Positions 29,912-42,039 of a stretch of DNA of 64,000 nucleotides are shown here, piece after piece (the first letter of the stretch is position 1; each line of letters opens with the position of its first letter). The notes under the pieces were generated by a model. It worked only from the letters and a program-made list of their open reading frames with translations. It did not search any database and had not been told where the DNA came from. Position numbers and translations under genes: made by a program. Source of the stretch: Siphonodentalium dalli (taxonomy: Eukaryota > Mollusca > Scaphopoda > Gadilida > Siphonodentaliidae); contig CP136066.1 in assembly GCA_032622095.1 (NCBI GenBank), positions 227,546,961 through 227,610,960 of the forward strand, written 5' to 3'.

Positions 29912-30600
29912 AGTCAACCGAATCCGACTCAACGTTGGGTTAGAGTGCTGTTAACTAAACTAGTTGGTTTAGAAACAAAATAACTAAACATTGGGTTATG
30001 GTAACCCAACATTGTAACCAAACGTTGGGTTAAAATAACCAAATATTGGGTTTGAAGTAATTAAACATGGGTTAGAGAAAACTGTATCAATATATAATTA
30101 TCTTCATCTCAATGGATGAGTTTTGAGATTCTGGTAATTAATTAAGTTTCCCAAAAATAAGTCAAATCAAAGGATTCATTTCGTCTGAATAGCTCAGAGT
30201 TATGGAATTAAACTAGACTTCGAACCTAGTATGTAATATGTAATGTATGAAACAAGGTGTAACATATAATGACTTCCTGTTTTGGTAATATATTAACAAA
30301 CCAAGAACATAATACTTTTACCAAAGACACAAGCAATGCTACAACTATATAATTCCGATATAACAGATGCATTGACCGTTTATTTATTTGAGTTTACAAT
30401 AAAGAGAAGAAATTATGACACAGGAAGCTCACATGTAGCACATCGTTATCAATGGAGCAACTGAAACCAAGTGACTGTTAACTAAACTAATGTAACCAAA
30501 AAATATAACCAAATAATTGAACCGAACTTCTGGAATTTGACCCAACATTAACCCAACTTTGGATAACCCAACAATTTTAACTAAACTGTCGTTTGAGTGT
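29912..30600. mobile_element. Element with clustered AACCCAACGTTGGGTT motifs at both ends
   Basis: The left end has CAACGTTGGGTTA, CATTGGGTTA, AACCCAACATTG, AACGTTGGGTT, ATATTGGGTTT and CATGGGTTA, with GTTAACTAAACTA. The right end has GTTAACTAAACTAATG, TGACCCAACATTAACCCAAC and AACCCAACAATTTTAACTA. The arrays are inverted relative to each other, so this looks like a foldback or MITE with subterminal repeats that could bind a transposase. No ORF inside. Confidence 0.55.
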
Positions 30601-30776
30601 AATCGAAGATACTGGGAGTTTATAAGTTGAGATAGTCACCAATATATGTGTCTGTATCATGGAAATTAATATATTTGGTGGAAATCAGCGAGATAAAGTC
30701 ATCGATTTTGGTGCCCGCACCTGATCATCCCTAACCCGACAGACAGATAGACAGAGAGACATTCGCAAATATATAT

Positions 30777-31270
30777 ATGAGATATTCGTTTAAAATGGGA
30801 TTTCATATCTTTCGGTGGCTCGGGAATTTAGAAGAAAGCGAACCTGAACGAATACATGAACTCGCCGAATTCTACAAGAAGGAAGTTAACCCACAAGCTC
30901 TGGAGGATGAATTCACATACTTTCAGGCTTCTTACAACGACTACATATCAAACGTGGAAAATCCTGATGATGTCCAGAGGCATGTCAAAAGAGTTCATTG
31001 TTGCTATGTGGAACTTTCCCCAATCTGGTCACACTGTTCCAGATATGTGTAATTCTTCCTGTCTATTCAGCTTGTGCCGAGCGATTTTTACAAGTTGTAT
31101 GCGCAACCATAATTACAGTCAACTGGACAAACAATAACTACGAAAGTTTGAACCACAATTTGAAGCAAGATGTAGACTGGAAGAAACAAAATTTGACGGA
31201 TTTGGTGACGAAAATTTATGATCTCATAAATGGAGAATCCCCGGAATTGAGGCGCAGTTTGGTGTGATTT
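30777..31270 (+). pseudogene. hAT-like transposase C-terminal (dimerisation) fragment, frameshifted
   Basis: Frame 1 from 30777 encodes ESEPERIHELAEFYKKEV through DEFTYFQASYNDYI to about 30990. After one or two frame changes the sequence continues FPNLVTLFQICVILPV and YSACAERFLQVV, then NNNYESLNHNLKQDVDW, to a stop at 31265. FPxL..L......LPV.SA.AER.F is the hAT C-terminal dimerisation signature. The N-terminal catalytic region is missing and the frame is broken, so it is inactive. A related ZMYM-type protein cannot be excluded. Confidence 0.5.
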
Positions 31271-31911
31271 GGTCAACATTGAATGGCGAAGGATTTCAAG
31301 CGCATTGCACTGTCTCTGGATGTACGGAGTTCCAACTCAAAAGAGGAACAGACAAGGTACTTCAAGAAGTTTATGAAATAAATGAAACCATCTGGATACA
31401 AACGGGAGATGACTGATGGATCGCTCATGGTAATACCCGCCCAAAAGGGTCTGTATCGTCTAATTATATCCTGTTAACAATATGACCCGGCTTTCTGCAT
31501 TTCTGTGAGATTTCTCTGGATTTCTCCGATCGGGAGGCGTAAATAAAGAGATATATATATATTTCGTTCTTATCTACCAGCTTGTGTAATGCCAAACTGC
31601 ACCAGAATGCTGCACCAGAATGCGCGATTTCAATTATGAACATTCTAAAATTTCCAGCGGCTATTGTCGAACATTTTACTATGTTGCCTACTAATTTAGG
31701 TTGATATTGAGTCGCCTGCATGGCACCGTGCCCGATCACTACACCAGTAATTTCCTGATTGAAAGCGGCAATTTAATGTACAAACGCCTTGGGCCTGTGC
31801 GTAAATAATGACCGCTATTGCACGATACATGAACGAATTTGATCTGCTACAATCTTCCACAAATCATCTTTCCCATTCGCCGTATGCAGAAGTAAATAAA
31901 ACCCGTGTTAA

Positions 31912-31970
31912 ACCCCTGTCACACTCAGGCCGGTGTTTGCACTGGGCTGCAAAAGTACCAAAATATGAGT
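31912..31970 (+). repeat. Left terminal fragment of the CG-rich TTAA foldback family
   Basis: TTAA at 31908-31911 precedes ACCCCTGTCACACTCAGGCC, then GGTGTTTGCACTGGGCTGCA. These match the ends of the element at 32709-33267. The right end was not found. Confidence 0.6.
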
Positions 31971-32613
31971 AACATTCAGGAGGAGCGCCGAAAACTGTCC
32001 AAAATTGTCAAACTTTTAAAACAAAGTATGCTCCCATTGCGTTCCTACGTTGTCAAGTCTCACACTCTTATTGCATTCAAGTCGCTGTCATTGTGATGCT
32101 AGTAGGTTCTCAATACTTTTGCTGTACCACTCTCTCGGGCTACTGGTCCCACAGGTTCTAACCATTAAGTTGGAATTCTTGGAAACACGTTGATGAAATT
32201 TATTGAACAACTATATACAAGTGCACACCATCAGGTGACCACGGATAATACATAAACATAACTACTACGACGAAGCGTTCGTCGAACAGAAGAGAGTGTC
32301 AAGTCAAGTCAGAGGCAGAGAGCTTGGCTCTATCTAGTATATATGCGCTGAGAGGAAAACGCCCTGAACTCCAGATGTCGTGATTTGATTGGGACACGTG
32401 TGCGCCGCTCCCATCAAAACAGGTGGACAATTAATAACATGTTTTGACGAAAGCAGTGACCTGCTGAGTCAATGACCTATATCATTCACCTCAGAGTTGT
32501 TGATCCCATCATCAGGCCAGGACAGTAACCTCTCAGCTAGGATTAACCATACTTATGCTAGGTACAGTCGAAAGTATTACATTGCAAAACGCTCTCTGCG
32601 CAGGCGCGGAGAG

Positions 32614-32650
32614 TATAAATAGCGTCTCCTGTGTTCTCCAGTGATAGTCA
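32614..32650 (+). promoter_or_regulatory. Candidate TATA promoter with initiator
   Basis: TATAAATA at 32614-32621 is preceded by GC-rich GCGCAGGCGCGGAGAG. About 36 bases downstream is TCAGTT, similar to an initiator. The following transcript would enter the TTAA foldback; no ORF of note follows. It may belong to a mobile element such as a solo LTR. Spacing is slightly longer than usual. Confidence 0.35.
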
Positions 32651-32708
32651 GTTTTTAGTTTGTGGGGAATATACCTAACAATCCGCAATAGATTAGCTAT
32701 CCGATTAA

Positions 32709-33267
32709 ATCACTGTCATACTCCGCTGCGATCAGGCCGGGGTTTGCATTGCGCTGTAAAATTATCAAAGCGCCGAGCAAAGCGCACTAATGTATCTAAG
32801 AACCGATTGGTGACGCAGTAACGTCGCAGTTGACACTGGCTAGGACGGGAGAGGGTCCCGTGATCGCCTCTGAGCGCCAGAGCGCCGCGTTTGTTTTTGT
32901 GCATGCACAAAACAAGCGCAGATGTTCGGCTTTCTGACCAGGCGAAGTACCGTCGTCACGACAGCGCAACGCGAACGACATGAGCGCCCCATGGACGTAG
33001 CAAGGACTGATAAAAGCTACTCGTGGTCACAGCAAGAATTCATCTGCAACTGCAGTAAGCTCACTATGCCTTGGTCAGAACGCAGAGCCCCTGCGCTTGT
33101 TTTGTGCATGCACAAAACAAGCGCGGCGCTCTGGTGCCTATGGGCGACCATGGAGACTTTTGCCTGTTGCCCGTTGCCCAATCGGTTCTTGGAGACCTTA
33201 GTGCGCTTAGGTGTGCGCTTTGATACTTTTGCAGCGCAACAAGCGCCGACCTGAGTGAGACAGGGGC
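32709..33267. mobile_element. CG-rich TTAA-flanked foldback MITE
   Basis: TTAA at 32705-32708 and 33268-33271. The ends (CACTGTCATACTCC.CTG and GCCCCTGTCTCACTCAGG on the opposite strand) continue inward as ATCAAAGCGC, AAGCGCACTAA and AAGAACCGATTGG on both arms. Each arm carries the palindrome TTTTGTGCATGCACAAAA flanked by GCGC. Much more CG-rich than its surroundings. Predicted ORFs on both strands are translations of the arms. Confidence 0.75.
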
Positions 33268-33469
33268 TTAAGTTACTTATTGTGCCACTTTGTTAGACTA
33301 ATTATTTGTATCAATGTATACCGGACAGGGGCTCATTGAGTTTTGTAACTTGCGTCCCGATTCATTTTGTATTATAATACAAATAAAATATGTTTAAACA
33401 TATATGAACGGGACTTGGAACAGTATCTAGCCCAACCGATGTCACGTTTATTTACGTCGAAGGAAACTT

Positions 33470-36400
33470 GGACTAATTTATAGGCTGCAAACCATGTAGG
33501 GTATTGGACTAATTTACAGGCCGCAGACTGTATAAGGTATTGGACTAATTTACAGGCTGCAGACCATGTAGGGTATTGTACTAATTTACAGGCTGCAGAC
33601 CGTGTAGGGTATTGGACTAATTTACAGGCTGCAGACCGTGTAGGGTATTTGACTAATTTACAGGCTGCAGGCCGTGTAGGGTATTTGACTAATTTACATG
33701 CTGCAGACCGTGTAGGGTATTGGACTAATTTACAGGCTACAGACCATGTAGGGTATTGGACTAATTTACAGGCTGCAGGCCGTGTAGGGTATTAGACTAA
33801 TTTACAGGCTGCAGGCCATGTAGGGTATTGGACTAATTTACAGGCTGCAGACCATGTAGGGTATTGTGCTAATTTACAGGCTGCAGACCATGTAGGGTAT
33901 TGGACTAATTTACATACTGCAGACCACGTAGGGTATTGGACTAATTTACAGGCTGCAGGCCGTGTAGGGTATTGGACTAATGTACAGGCTGCAGACCATG
34001 TAGGGTATTGGACTAATTTACAGACTGCAGACCATGTAGGGTATTGGACTAATTTACAGGCTGCATGCCGTGTAGGGTATTAGACTAATTTACAGGCTGC
34101 AAACCATGTAGGGTATTGGACTAATTTACAGGCTGCATGCCGTGTAGGGTATTAGACTAATTTACAGGCTGCAGACCATGTAGGGTATTGGACTAATTTA
34201 CAGGCTGCATGCCGTGTAGGGTATTAGACTAATTTACAGGCTGCAGACCATGTAGGGTATTGGACTAATTTACAGGCTGCATGCCGTGTAGGGTATTAGA
34301 CTAATTTACAGGCTGCAGATCATGTAGGGTATTGGACTAATTTACAGGCTGCAGGCCGTGTAGGGTATTGGACAAATTTACAGACTGCATGCCATGTATG
34401 GTATTGGACTAATTTACAGGCTGCAGACCATGTATGGTATTGGACTAATTTACAGGCTGCAGACCATGTATGGTATTGGACTAATTTACAGGCTGCAGAC
34501 CGCGTAGTGTATTGAACTAATTTACAAGGTGTAGACCGCGTAGGGTATTGGACTAATTTACAGGCTGCATACCGTGTAGGGTATTGGACTAATTTACAAG
34601 GTGCAGACCGCGTAGGGTTTGAACTAATTTACAGGCTGCTGACCGCGTAGGGTATTGGACTAATTTACAGACTGCATGCCATGTATGTTATTGGACTAAT
34701 TTACAGGCTGCAGACCATGTATGGTATTTGACTAATTTACAGGCTGCAGACCGCGTACGGTATTGGACTAATTTACAAGTTGTAGACCGCGTAGGGTATT
34801 GGACTAATTTACAGGCTGCATACCACCTAGTGTATTGGACTAATTTACAGACTGCAAACCATGTAGGGTATTGGAGTAATTTACAGGTTACAGACCGTGT
34901 AGGGTGTTGGAATAATTTACAGGCTGCATACCACGTAGTGTATTGGACTAATTTACCGACTGCAAACCATGTAGGGTATTGGAGTAATTTACAGGTTACA
35001 GATCGTGTAGGGTGTTGGAATAATTTACATACTGCAGACCATGTAGGGTATTGGACTAATTTACAGACTGCAGACCGTGTAGGGTATTGGACTAATGTAC
35101 AGGCTGCAGACCATGTATGGTATTGGACTAATTTGCATGCTGCAGGACATGTAGGGTATTGGACTAATGTACAGGCTGCAGACCATGTAGGGTATTGGAC
35201 TAATCTGCATGCTGCAGGACATGTAGGGTATTGGACTAATGTACAGGCTGCAGACCATGTAGGGTATTGGACTAATTTACAGGCTACAGACCATGTAGGG
35301 TATTGGACTAATGTACAGGCTGCAGACCATGTAGGGTATTGGACTAATGTACAGGCTACAGACCGTGTAGGGTATTGTACTAATGTACAGGCTGCAGACC
35401 ATGTAGGGTATTGGACTAATGTACAGGCTACAGACCGTGTATGGTATTGTACTAATGTACAGGCTGCAGACCATGTATGGTATTGGACTAATTTGCATGC
35501 TGCAGGACATGTAGGGTATTGGACTAATGTACAGGCTGCAGACCATGTAGGGTATTGGACTAATCTGCATGCTGCAGGACATGTAGGGTATTGGACTAAT
35601 GTACAGGCTGCAGACCATGTAGGGTATTGGACTAATTTACAGGCTACAGACCATGTAGGGTATTGGACTAATGTACAGGCTGCAGACCATGTAGGGTATT
35701 GGACTAATGTACAGGCTACAGACCGTGTAGGGTATTGTACTAATGTACAGGCTGCAGACCATGTATGGTATTGGACTAATGTACAGGCTACATACCGTGT
35801 AGGGTATTGTACTAATGTACAGGCTGCAGACCATGTAGGGTATTGGACTAATTTACAGGCGGCAGACCATGTAGGGTATTGGACTAATTTACAGGCGGCA
35901 GACCGTGTAGGGTATTGGACTAATTTACAGGCGGCAGGCCGTGTAGGGTATTGTGCTAATTTACAGGCAGCAGACCGTGTAGGGTATTGTACTAATTTAC
36001 AGGCTGCAGACCTTGCAGGGTATTTGACTAATTTACAGGCGGCAGGCCGTGTAGGGTATTGTGCTAATTTACAGGCAGCAGACCGTGTAGGGTATTGTAC
36101 TAATTTACAGGCTGCAGACCTTGCAGGGTATTGTACTAATTTACATGCTGCAGGCCGTGTAGGGTATTGGACTAATGTACAGGCTGCAGATCATGTAGGG
36201 TATTGGAATAATTGACAGGCTGCAGACCGTGTAGGGTATTTGACTAATTTACAGAATGCAGTCCGCATAGGGTAATGTACTTATGTACAGGCTGCAGACC
36301 GTGTAGTGTATTGGACTGATTTACATAATGCAGGCCGTGTAGGGTATTGGACTAATTTACAGGCTGCCATCCGTGCATGGTATTGGACTAATTTACAGGC

Positions 36401-39400
36401 AGCAAACCATGTAGGGTATTGGACTAATTTACAGGCTGCAGACCGTGCAGGGTATTGGACTAATTTACAGACTGCAGACCATGTAGGGTATTGGACTAAT
36501 TTACAAGGTGTAGACCGTGTATGGTATTGTACTAATTTACAGGCTGCAGACCGTGTAGGGTATTGTACTAATTTACAGGCAGTAGGCCGTGTAGGGTATT
36601 GTACTAATTTACATGCTGCAGGCCGTGTAGGGTATTGTACTAATTTACAGGCTGCAGACCGTGTAGGGTATTGTACTAATTTACAGGATGCAAACCGTGT
36701 AGGGTATTGTACTAATTTACATGCTGCAGACCATGTAGGGTATTGTACTAATTTACAGGATGCAGACCGTGTAGGGTATTGTACTAATTTACAGGCTGCA
36801 GGCCGTGTAGGGTATTGACCTAATTTACAGGATGCAGGCCGTGTAGGGTATTGGACTAATTTACAGGCAGCAGACCATGCAGGGTATTGTACTAATTTAT
36901 AGGCCGCAGACTGTGTAAGGTATTGTACTAATTTACAGGCCGCAGACTGTGTAAGGTATTGTACTAATTTACATGCTGCAGACCATGTAGGGTATTGTAC
37001 TAATTTACAGGATGCAGGCCGTGCAGGGTATTGTACTAATTTACAGGTTGCAGACCGTGTAGGGTATTGTACTAATTTACAGGTTGCAGGCCATGTAGTC
37101 TATTGTACTAATTTACAGGTTGCAGGCCATGTAGGGTATTGACCTAATTTACAGGCTGCAGACCGTGCAGGGTGTTGTACTAATTTACAGGATGCAGGCC
37201 GTGTAGGGTGTTGTACTAATTTACAGGTTGCAGGCCGTGTAGGGTATTGTACTAATTTACATGCTGCAGACCGTGTAGGGTATTGTACTAATTTACAGGA
37301 TGCAGACCGTGTAGGGTATTGTACTAATTTACATGCTGCAGACCATGTAGGGTATTGTACTAATTTACAGGCTGCAGGCCGTGAAGGGTATTGTACTAAT
37401 TTACAGGCGGCAGGCCGTGTAGGGTATTGTACTAATTTACAGGTTGCAGGCCATGTAGTCTATTGTACTAATTTACAGGTTGCAGGCCATGTAGGGTATT
37501 GTACTAATTTACAGGCTGCAGACCGTGCAGGGTATTGTACTAATTTACAGGCTACAGACCGTGTAGGGTATTGACCTAATTTACAGGCTGCAGACCGTGT
37601 AGGGTACTGTACTAATTTACAGGTTGCAAGCCGTGTTGGGTATTTGACTAATTTACAGGATGCAGACCGTGTAGGGTATTAGACTAATTTACAGGCTGCA
37701 GACCATGTAGGGTATTGTACTAATTTACAGGATGCAGGCCGTGTAGGGTATTGTACTAATTTACAGGATGCAGGCCGTGTAGGGTATTGTACTAATTTAC
37801 AGGTTGCAGGCCATGTAGTCTATTGTACTAATTTACAGGCTGCAGACCATGTAGGGTATTGGACTAATTTACAGGCTGCAGACCGTGTAGGGTATTGGAC
37901 TAATTTACAGGCTGCAAACCATGTTGGTTATTGGACTAATTTACAGGCTGCAGGCCGTGTAGGGTATTAGACTAATTTACAGGTTACAGACCGTGTAGGG
38001 TATTAGACTAATTTACAGACTGCAGATCATGTAGGGTATTGGAATAATTTACATACTGCAGACCATGTATGGTATTTGACTAATTTACAGGCTGCAGATC
38101 GTGTAGGGTATTGGAATAATTTACAGGTTACAGACCATGCAGGGTATTGGACTGGTTTACAGACTCCAGACCATGTAGGGTATTGGACTAATTTACAGGC
38201 AGCAGACCATGTAGTGTATTGGACTAATTTACAAGCTGCAGACCATGTAGGGTATTGGACTAATTTACAGACTGCAGACCATGTATGTTATTGGACTAAT
38301 TTACAGGCAGCAGACCATGTAGTGTATTGGACTAATTTACAAGCTGCAGACCATGTAGGGTATTGGACTAATTTATAGGCTGCAGACCGTGTAAGGTATT
38401 GGACTAATTTACAGACTGGAGACCGTGTAGGGTATTGGATTAATGTACAGGCTGCAGACCGTGTAGGGTATTGGACTAATTTACAGGCTGCATACCGTGT
38501 AGGGTATTGGACTAATTTACAGAATGCAGACCGTGTAGGGTATTGGACTAGTTTACAGACTGCATACCGTGTAGGGTATTTGACTAATATACAGAGTGCA
38601 TACCGTGTAGGGTATTGGACTAATATACAGAGTGCAGACCATGTAGGGTATTGAACTAATGTAAATGCTGCAGACCGCGAAGGGTATTGGAATAATTGAC
38701 AGGCTGCAGACCGTGTAGGGTATTGGACTAATTTACAGAATTCAGTCCGCATAGGGTAATGTACTTGTGTACAGGCTGCAGACCGTGTAGTGTATTGGAC
38801 TGATTTACATAATGCAGGCCGTGTATGGTATTGGACTAATTTACAGACTGCCATCCGTGCATGGTATTGGACTAATTTACAGGCTGCAGACCATGTAAGG
38901 TATTGGACTAATTTACAGGCTGCAGACCGTGCAGGGTATTGGACTAATTTACAGACTGCAGACCATGTAGGGTATTGGACTAATTTACAAGGTGTAGACC
39001 GTGTATGGTATTGTACTAATTTACAGGCTGCAGACCGCGTAGGGTATTGGACTAATTTACAAGGTGTAGACCGCGTAGGGTATTGGACTAATTTACAGGC
39101 TGCAGACCATGTTGGGTATTTGACAAATTTACAGACTGCAAACCATGTAGGGTATTGGACTAATTTACAGGCTGCAGACCGTGTAGGGTATTGGACTAAT
39201 TTACAGGCTGCAGACCATGTATGGTATTGGACTAATTTACAGGCTGCAGACCGCGTAGGGTATTGGACTAATTTACAGGCTGCATAGCACGTAGTGTATT
39301 GGACTAATTTACACAGACTGCAAACCATGTTGGGTATTTGACTAATTTACAGGCTGCAAACCATGTAGGGTATTGGACTAATTTACAGGCTGCAGACCGC

Positions 39401-39480
39401 GTAGGGTATTGGACTAATTTACAGGCTGCATACCGCGTAGGGTATGGATTAATTTACAGGCTGCAGACCGCGTATAGTGT
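33470..39480 (+). repeat. 36-bp minisatellite array, about 167 units
   Basis: The consensus is GGACTAATTTACAGGCTGCA followed by GACCGTGTAGGGTATT. Units vary at a few sites (GG/GT after TATT, CGTG/CATG, AGGC/AGAC, CTGCAG/CTGCAT). Because 36 is a multiple of 3, frames stay open for long runs: plus-strand YWTNLQAADRVG repeats (34728-36215, 495 codons) and minus-strand YPTRSAACKLVQ repeats (38288-39328). Higher-order copies exist: 35101-35460 is repeated at 35461-35820, and 36191-36540 recurs 2484 bp (69 units) later. 72-bp dimers occur near 34058-34330. I see no evidence that it is translated. Confidence 0.95.
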
Positions 39481-41548
39481 TGAACGAAATTACAACAGTA
39501 ATTTTATCATGTTATTTACTGTTCCTGCATTTGTGTAGAGTGTGTTCTATCTTCTAACAAACAGTCGAACATTACGCTTTATTTCACCAACTCTTATCAT
39601 GAAATGGCCATCCGTTGGATTGGAAACGTTTTAACCACAGAGAATGTTGGGAAATTAAATTATAATCCAACGAGTGCAAATGATCCTACGGAATTCGTAT
39701 TTTGATCTGGCACAATCTCCCTGTCTTTACTTTCAATCGTTTCGGGTGTTACACCATACTGCCGAACTACCGATTTGTGGAGTCCGGATTTTTATGGCTA
39801 ATTTGTTTTGCCAACTCTTCTCCTGCGTGGCTTCTTATAGATTGCCTGACAGTGTTGCCAATTTGATGGCATATGTCTGCAATACTGCATATCAGCCGGA
39901 TCCATCTCTGCAATATATAGATTAAATAATGACTAAAGGATTGCTGTGTTCAGGGTTTGTATTCATATACATATATAGCCACAAGAAGTGATATTATGGC
40001 GGTAAACATAAATATATGTCCGAAATCGGACAACGGAGACATTATTGATGGTCAATTTAACTCTTAAAATTAATTAGGTATATAGCTGAGGTAAGGGAAT
40101 TATTTGTAGAGGATTGAGAGACCAACTTATCGCGCCATAACTACTATGTTAACTCAAATGTATAAAATACCAGCGCGTATACATGAACCACCTATTCAAG
40201 AGAACATATTGTCGACTGACATGAATAACTGACGGGTGATTTTTTCGGGTTAGCTGTCAGTGTGTATAATCGGCCTATGCATAATAACATTAGTTAGAAA
40301 TTACCACACGAGATATGGATGTTGCAAGGCGAAAACTATAGTCGACCAATGGGCTTGAGTGAATGGTAACATGTCGCAACCTGCTTTAGCCGGGTAATTA
40401 CTTTCTAATATCAACATTTCTTCCTTCTTATACAATACAATGGGTTGATTTATGTCAGCGGAAGATTCAAAATATTGTTCCATAAAATAGTCCAGACAGA
40501 CTACAGTTTATATAATTATGTATCATACAGTTTGTTAAAATATTACCACACGTGTCCAAACTGTGCGTGGTAAGGACAATTATGCTTGGCCACTCGTTTA
40601 AGTTATATATTTTCGTGCGCTGCCATGACAATTATGTTCCAACAAAACCTTGTATTTTTATGTTACTAGTATATGGAACTTTTGTAATAATAAAGAGCTC
40701 TTTAAATAGTTTAAACATATTTATTTGTCTGATTTCAATAACAAATATAGGAAATGATACATACATTTTTATATAGACAATGGGATTGGAGGACAAGTGC
40801 TGACTCACTTATGAGTACCTCCTCTCTTTAAATATATGCCCATATGTGGTACATCGCATTGGGACTTAGGTTGCCACGTAATTATGTGTCGATATTATTG
40901 TATACCAACCATCGTGTGCAAATAAATGGTATCGCTTTCTCGAGTGTAACATTGGAAGCCCACCATCTTTGGTCGAATGTAATATTTTACATTTATAAAA
41001 TACTAGTATATATATAGTTTATACTGTGTTATATTGTGTTATTTCCTAGAAAATGCTATGATGTGACTTATTTCCACTAAAACAAGATACAATTTGTCGT
41101 ATTTTGGATAAATTCTAGCACATTGTAAATTATAGTTAATCTATAGTTTTTTTAAAATATAAATGACTACCACTGACAAAAGAGTGTGGGTTTTCATGAT
41201 TACTCATGATAGTTAAAGTGCTAGTTAAGATAACAAACAAGAGAAACTCTCAAACATTGGACATTCAAGGACTATTTGTAGGATGATCTAATGCATCTCA
41301 TATCTTGACTGTGACATTTGACCATTTTAATAAACATTGTTAGCACAGGTAGCACTATTGGCTGTGAAAATGTAAAAATGTACATTTGTGGCATGTGAAA
41401 ATCAAGTTAGAAACGTGCGATATGATACTAACCGGCCGTAAAATGGTGTAATCGAAATGTTACCGTGCGTTCAATACAAATAATAAAAAAATACCGTGCG
41501 TTCAATGTATTTTTGTCAGAACTTACCGTGCGTTCACTTCTGTTGGAG
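39481..41548. other. Non-coding stretch between minisatellite and LTR element
   Basis: Short ORFs (39674-39925, 83 codons; 40552-40776, 74 codons) show no recognisable domain. At 41453-41535 TACCGTGCGTTCA occurs three times in loose tandem just before the LTR. Nothing else was identified. Confidence 0.4.
41545..41548. other. Target-site duplication GGAG (left)
   Basis: GGAG at 41545-41548 matches GGAG at 45632-45635 immediately outside the two LTRs. Confidence 0.75.
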
Positions 41549-42039
41549 TGTCCCGGTGTCTAGGGTTTAGATGTTGAATTGGCCGTGTCGGGAACATTGA
41601 TAACAATAACTGTCCGTAGCTTTTGATAACTTTATATGTGTATAAGTCATAGTGATAAACACAGCAGGAGCATCGGTAAAAGAGGTCTAGTCGGAATGGC
41701 TGATGGGGAGAGAGTGGTTTTTTCGTATCTCTCGACGCCAGTAGTTATTACAACGTATGGTGTATCATATCATGCATCCTAATAAGGTATGATGTATATG
41801 ATACACCTACCATGTGACGTGTATCATGCCTTCGGTATGGTGGAACGATCGTGGTCTGATACTTCCAACATATAAGATGGTAGTACATGTCACATCCAAT
41901 TTAGAATATGATCTTGATAATTATGATTGTATCTATTCTATTAGTTATATCGATGTGCTGTGTTTATCTGTACAATACGTTATAGCAATAACTGGGAACA
42001 TAATTATATATCAACCGATATCTTCTGTACTATCGGACA
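41549..42039 (-). repeat. Left LTR (3' LTR), 491 bp
   Basis: Starts TGTCCCGGTGTCTAGGG and ends TACTATCGGACA. It differs from the right LTR by three substitutions and one 2-bp indel, so the insertion is recent. Confidence 0.9.

Noticed and set aside
34728-36215. 495-codon ORF of YWTNLQAADRVG repeats as a real repeat protein
   Set aside because: The frame is open only because the 36-bp unit is a multiple of three and lacks stops. Opposite-strand frames are equally open, stops appear wherever units mutate, and no start context, exon or domain is seen.
38288-39328. 346-codon minus-strand ORF of YPTRSAACKLVQ repeats
   Set aside because: It is the complementary reading of the same minisatellite, with no independent evidence of coding.
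33470-39480. CRISPR-like array
   Set aside because: Units are contiguous 36-mers without unique spacers, and the DNA is clearly animal nuclear.
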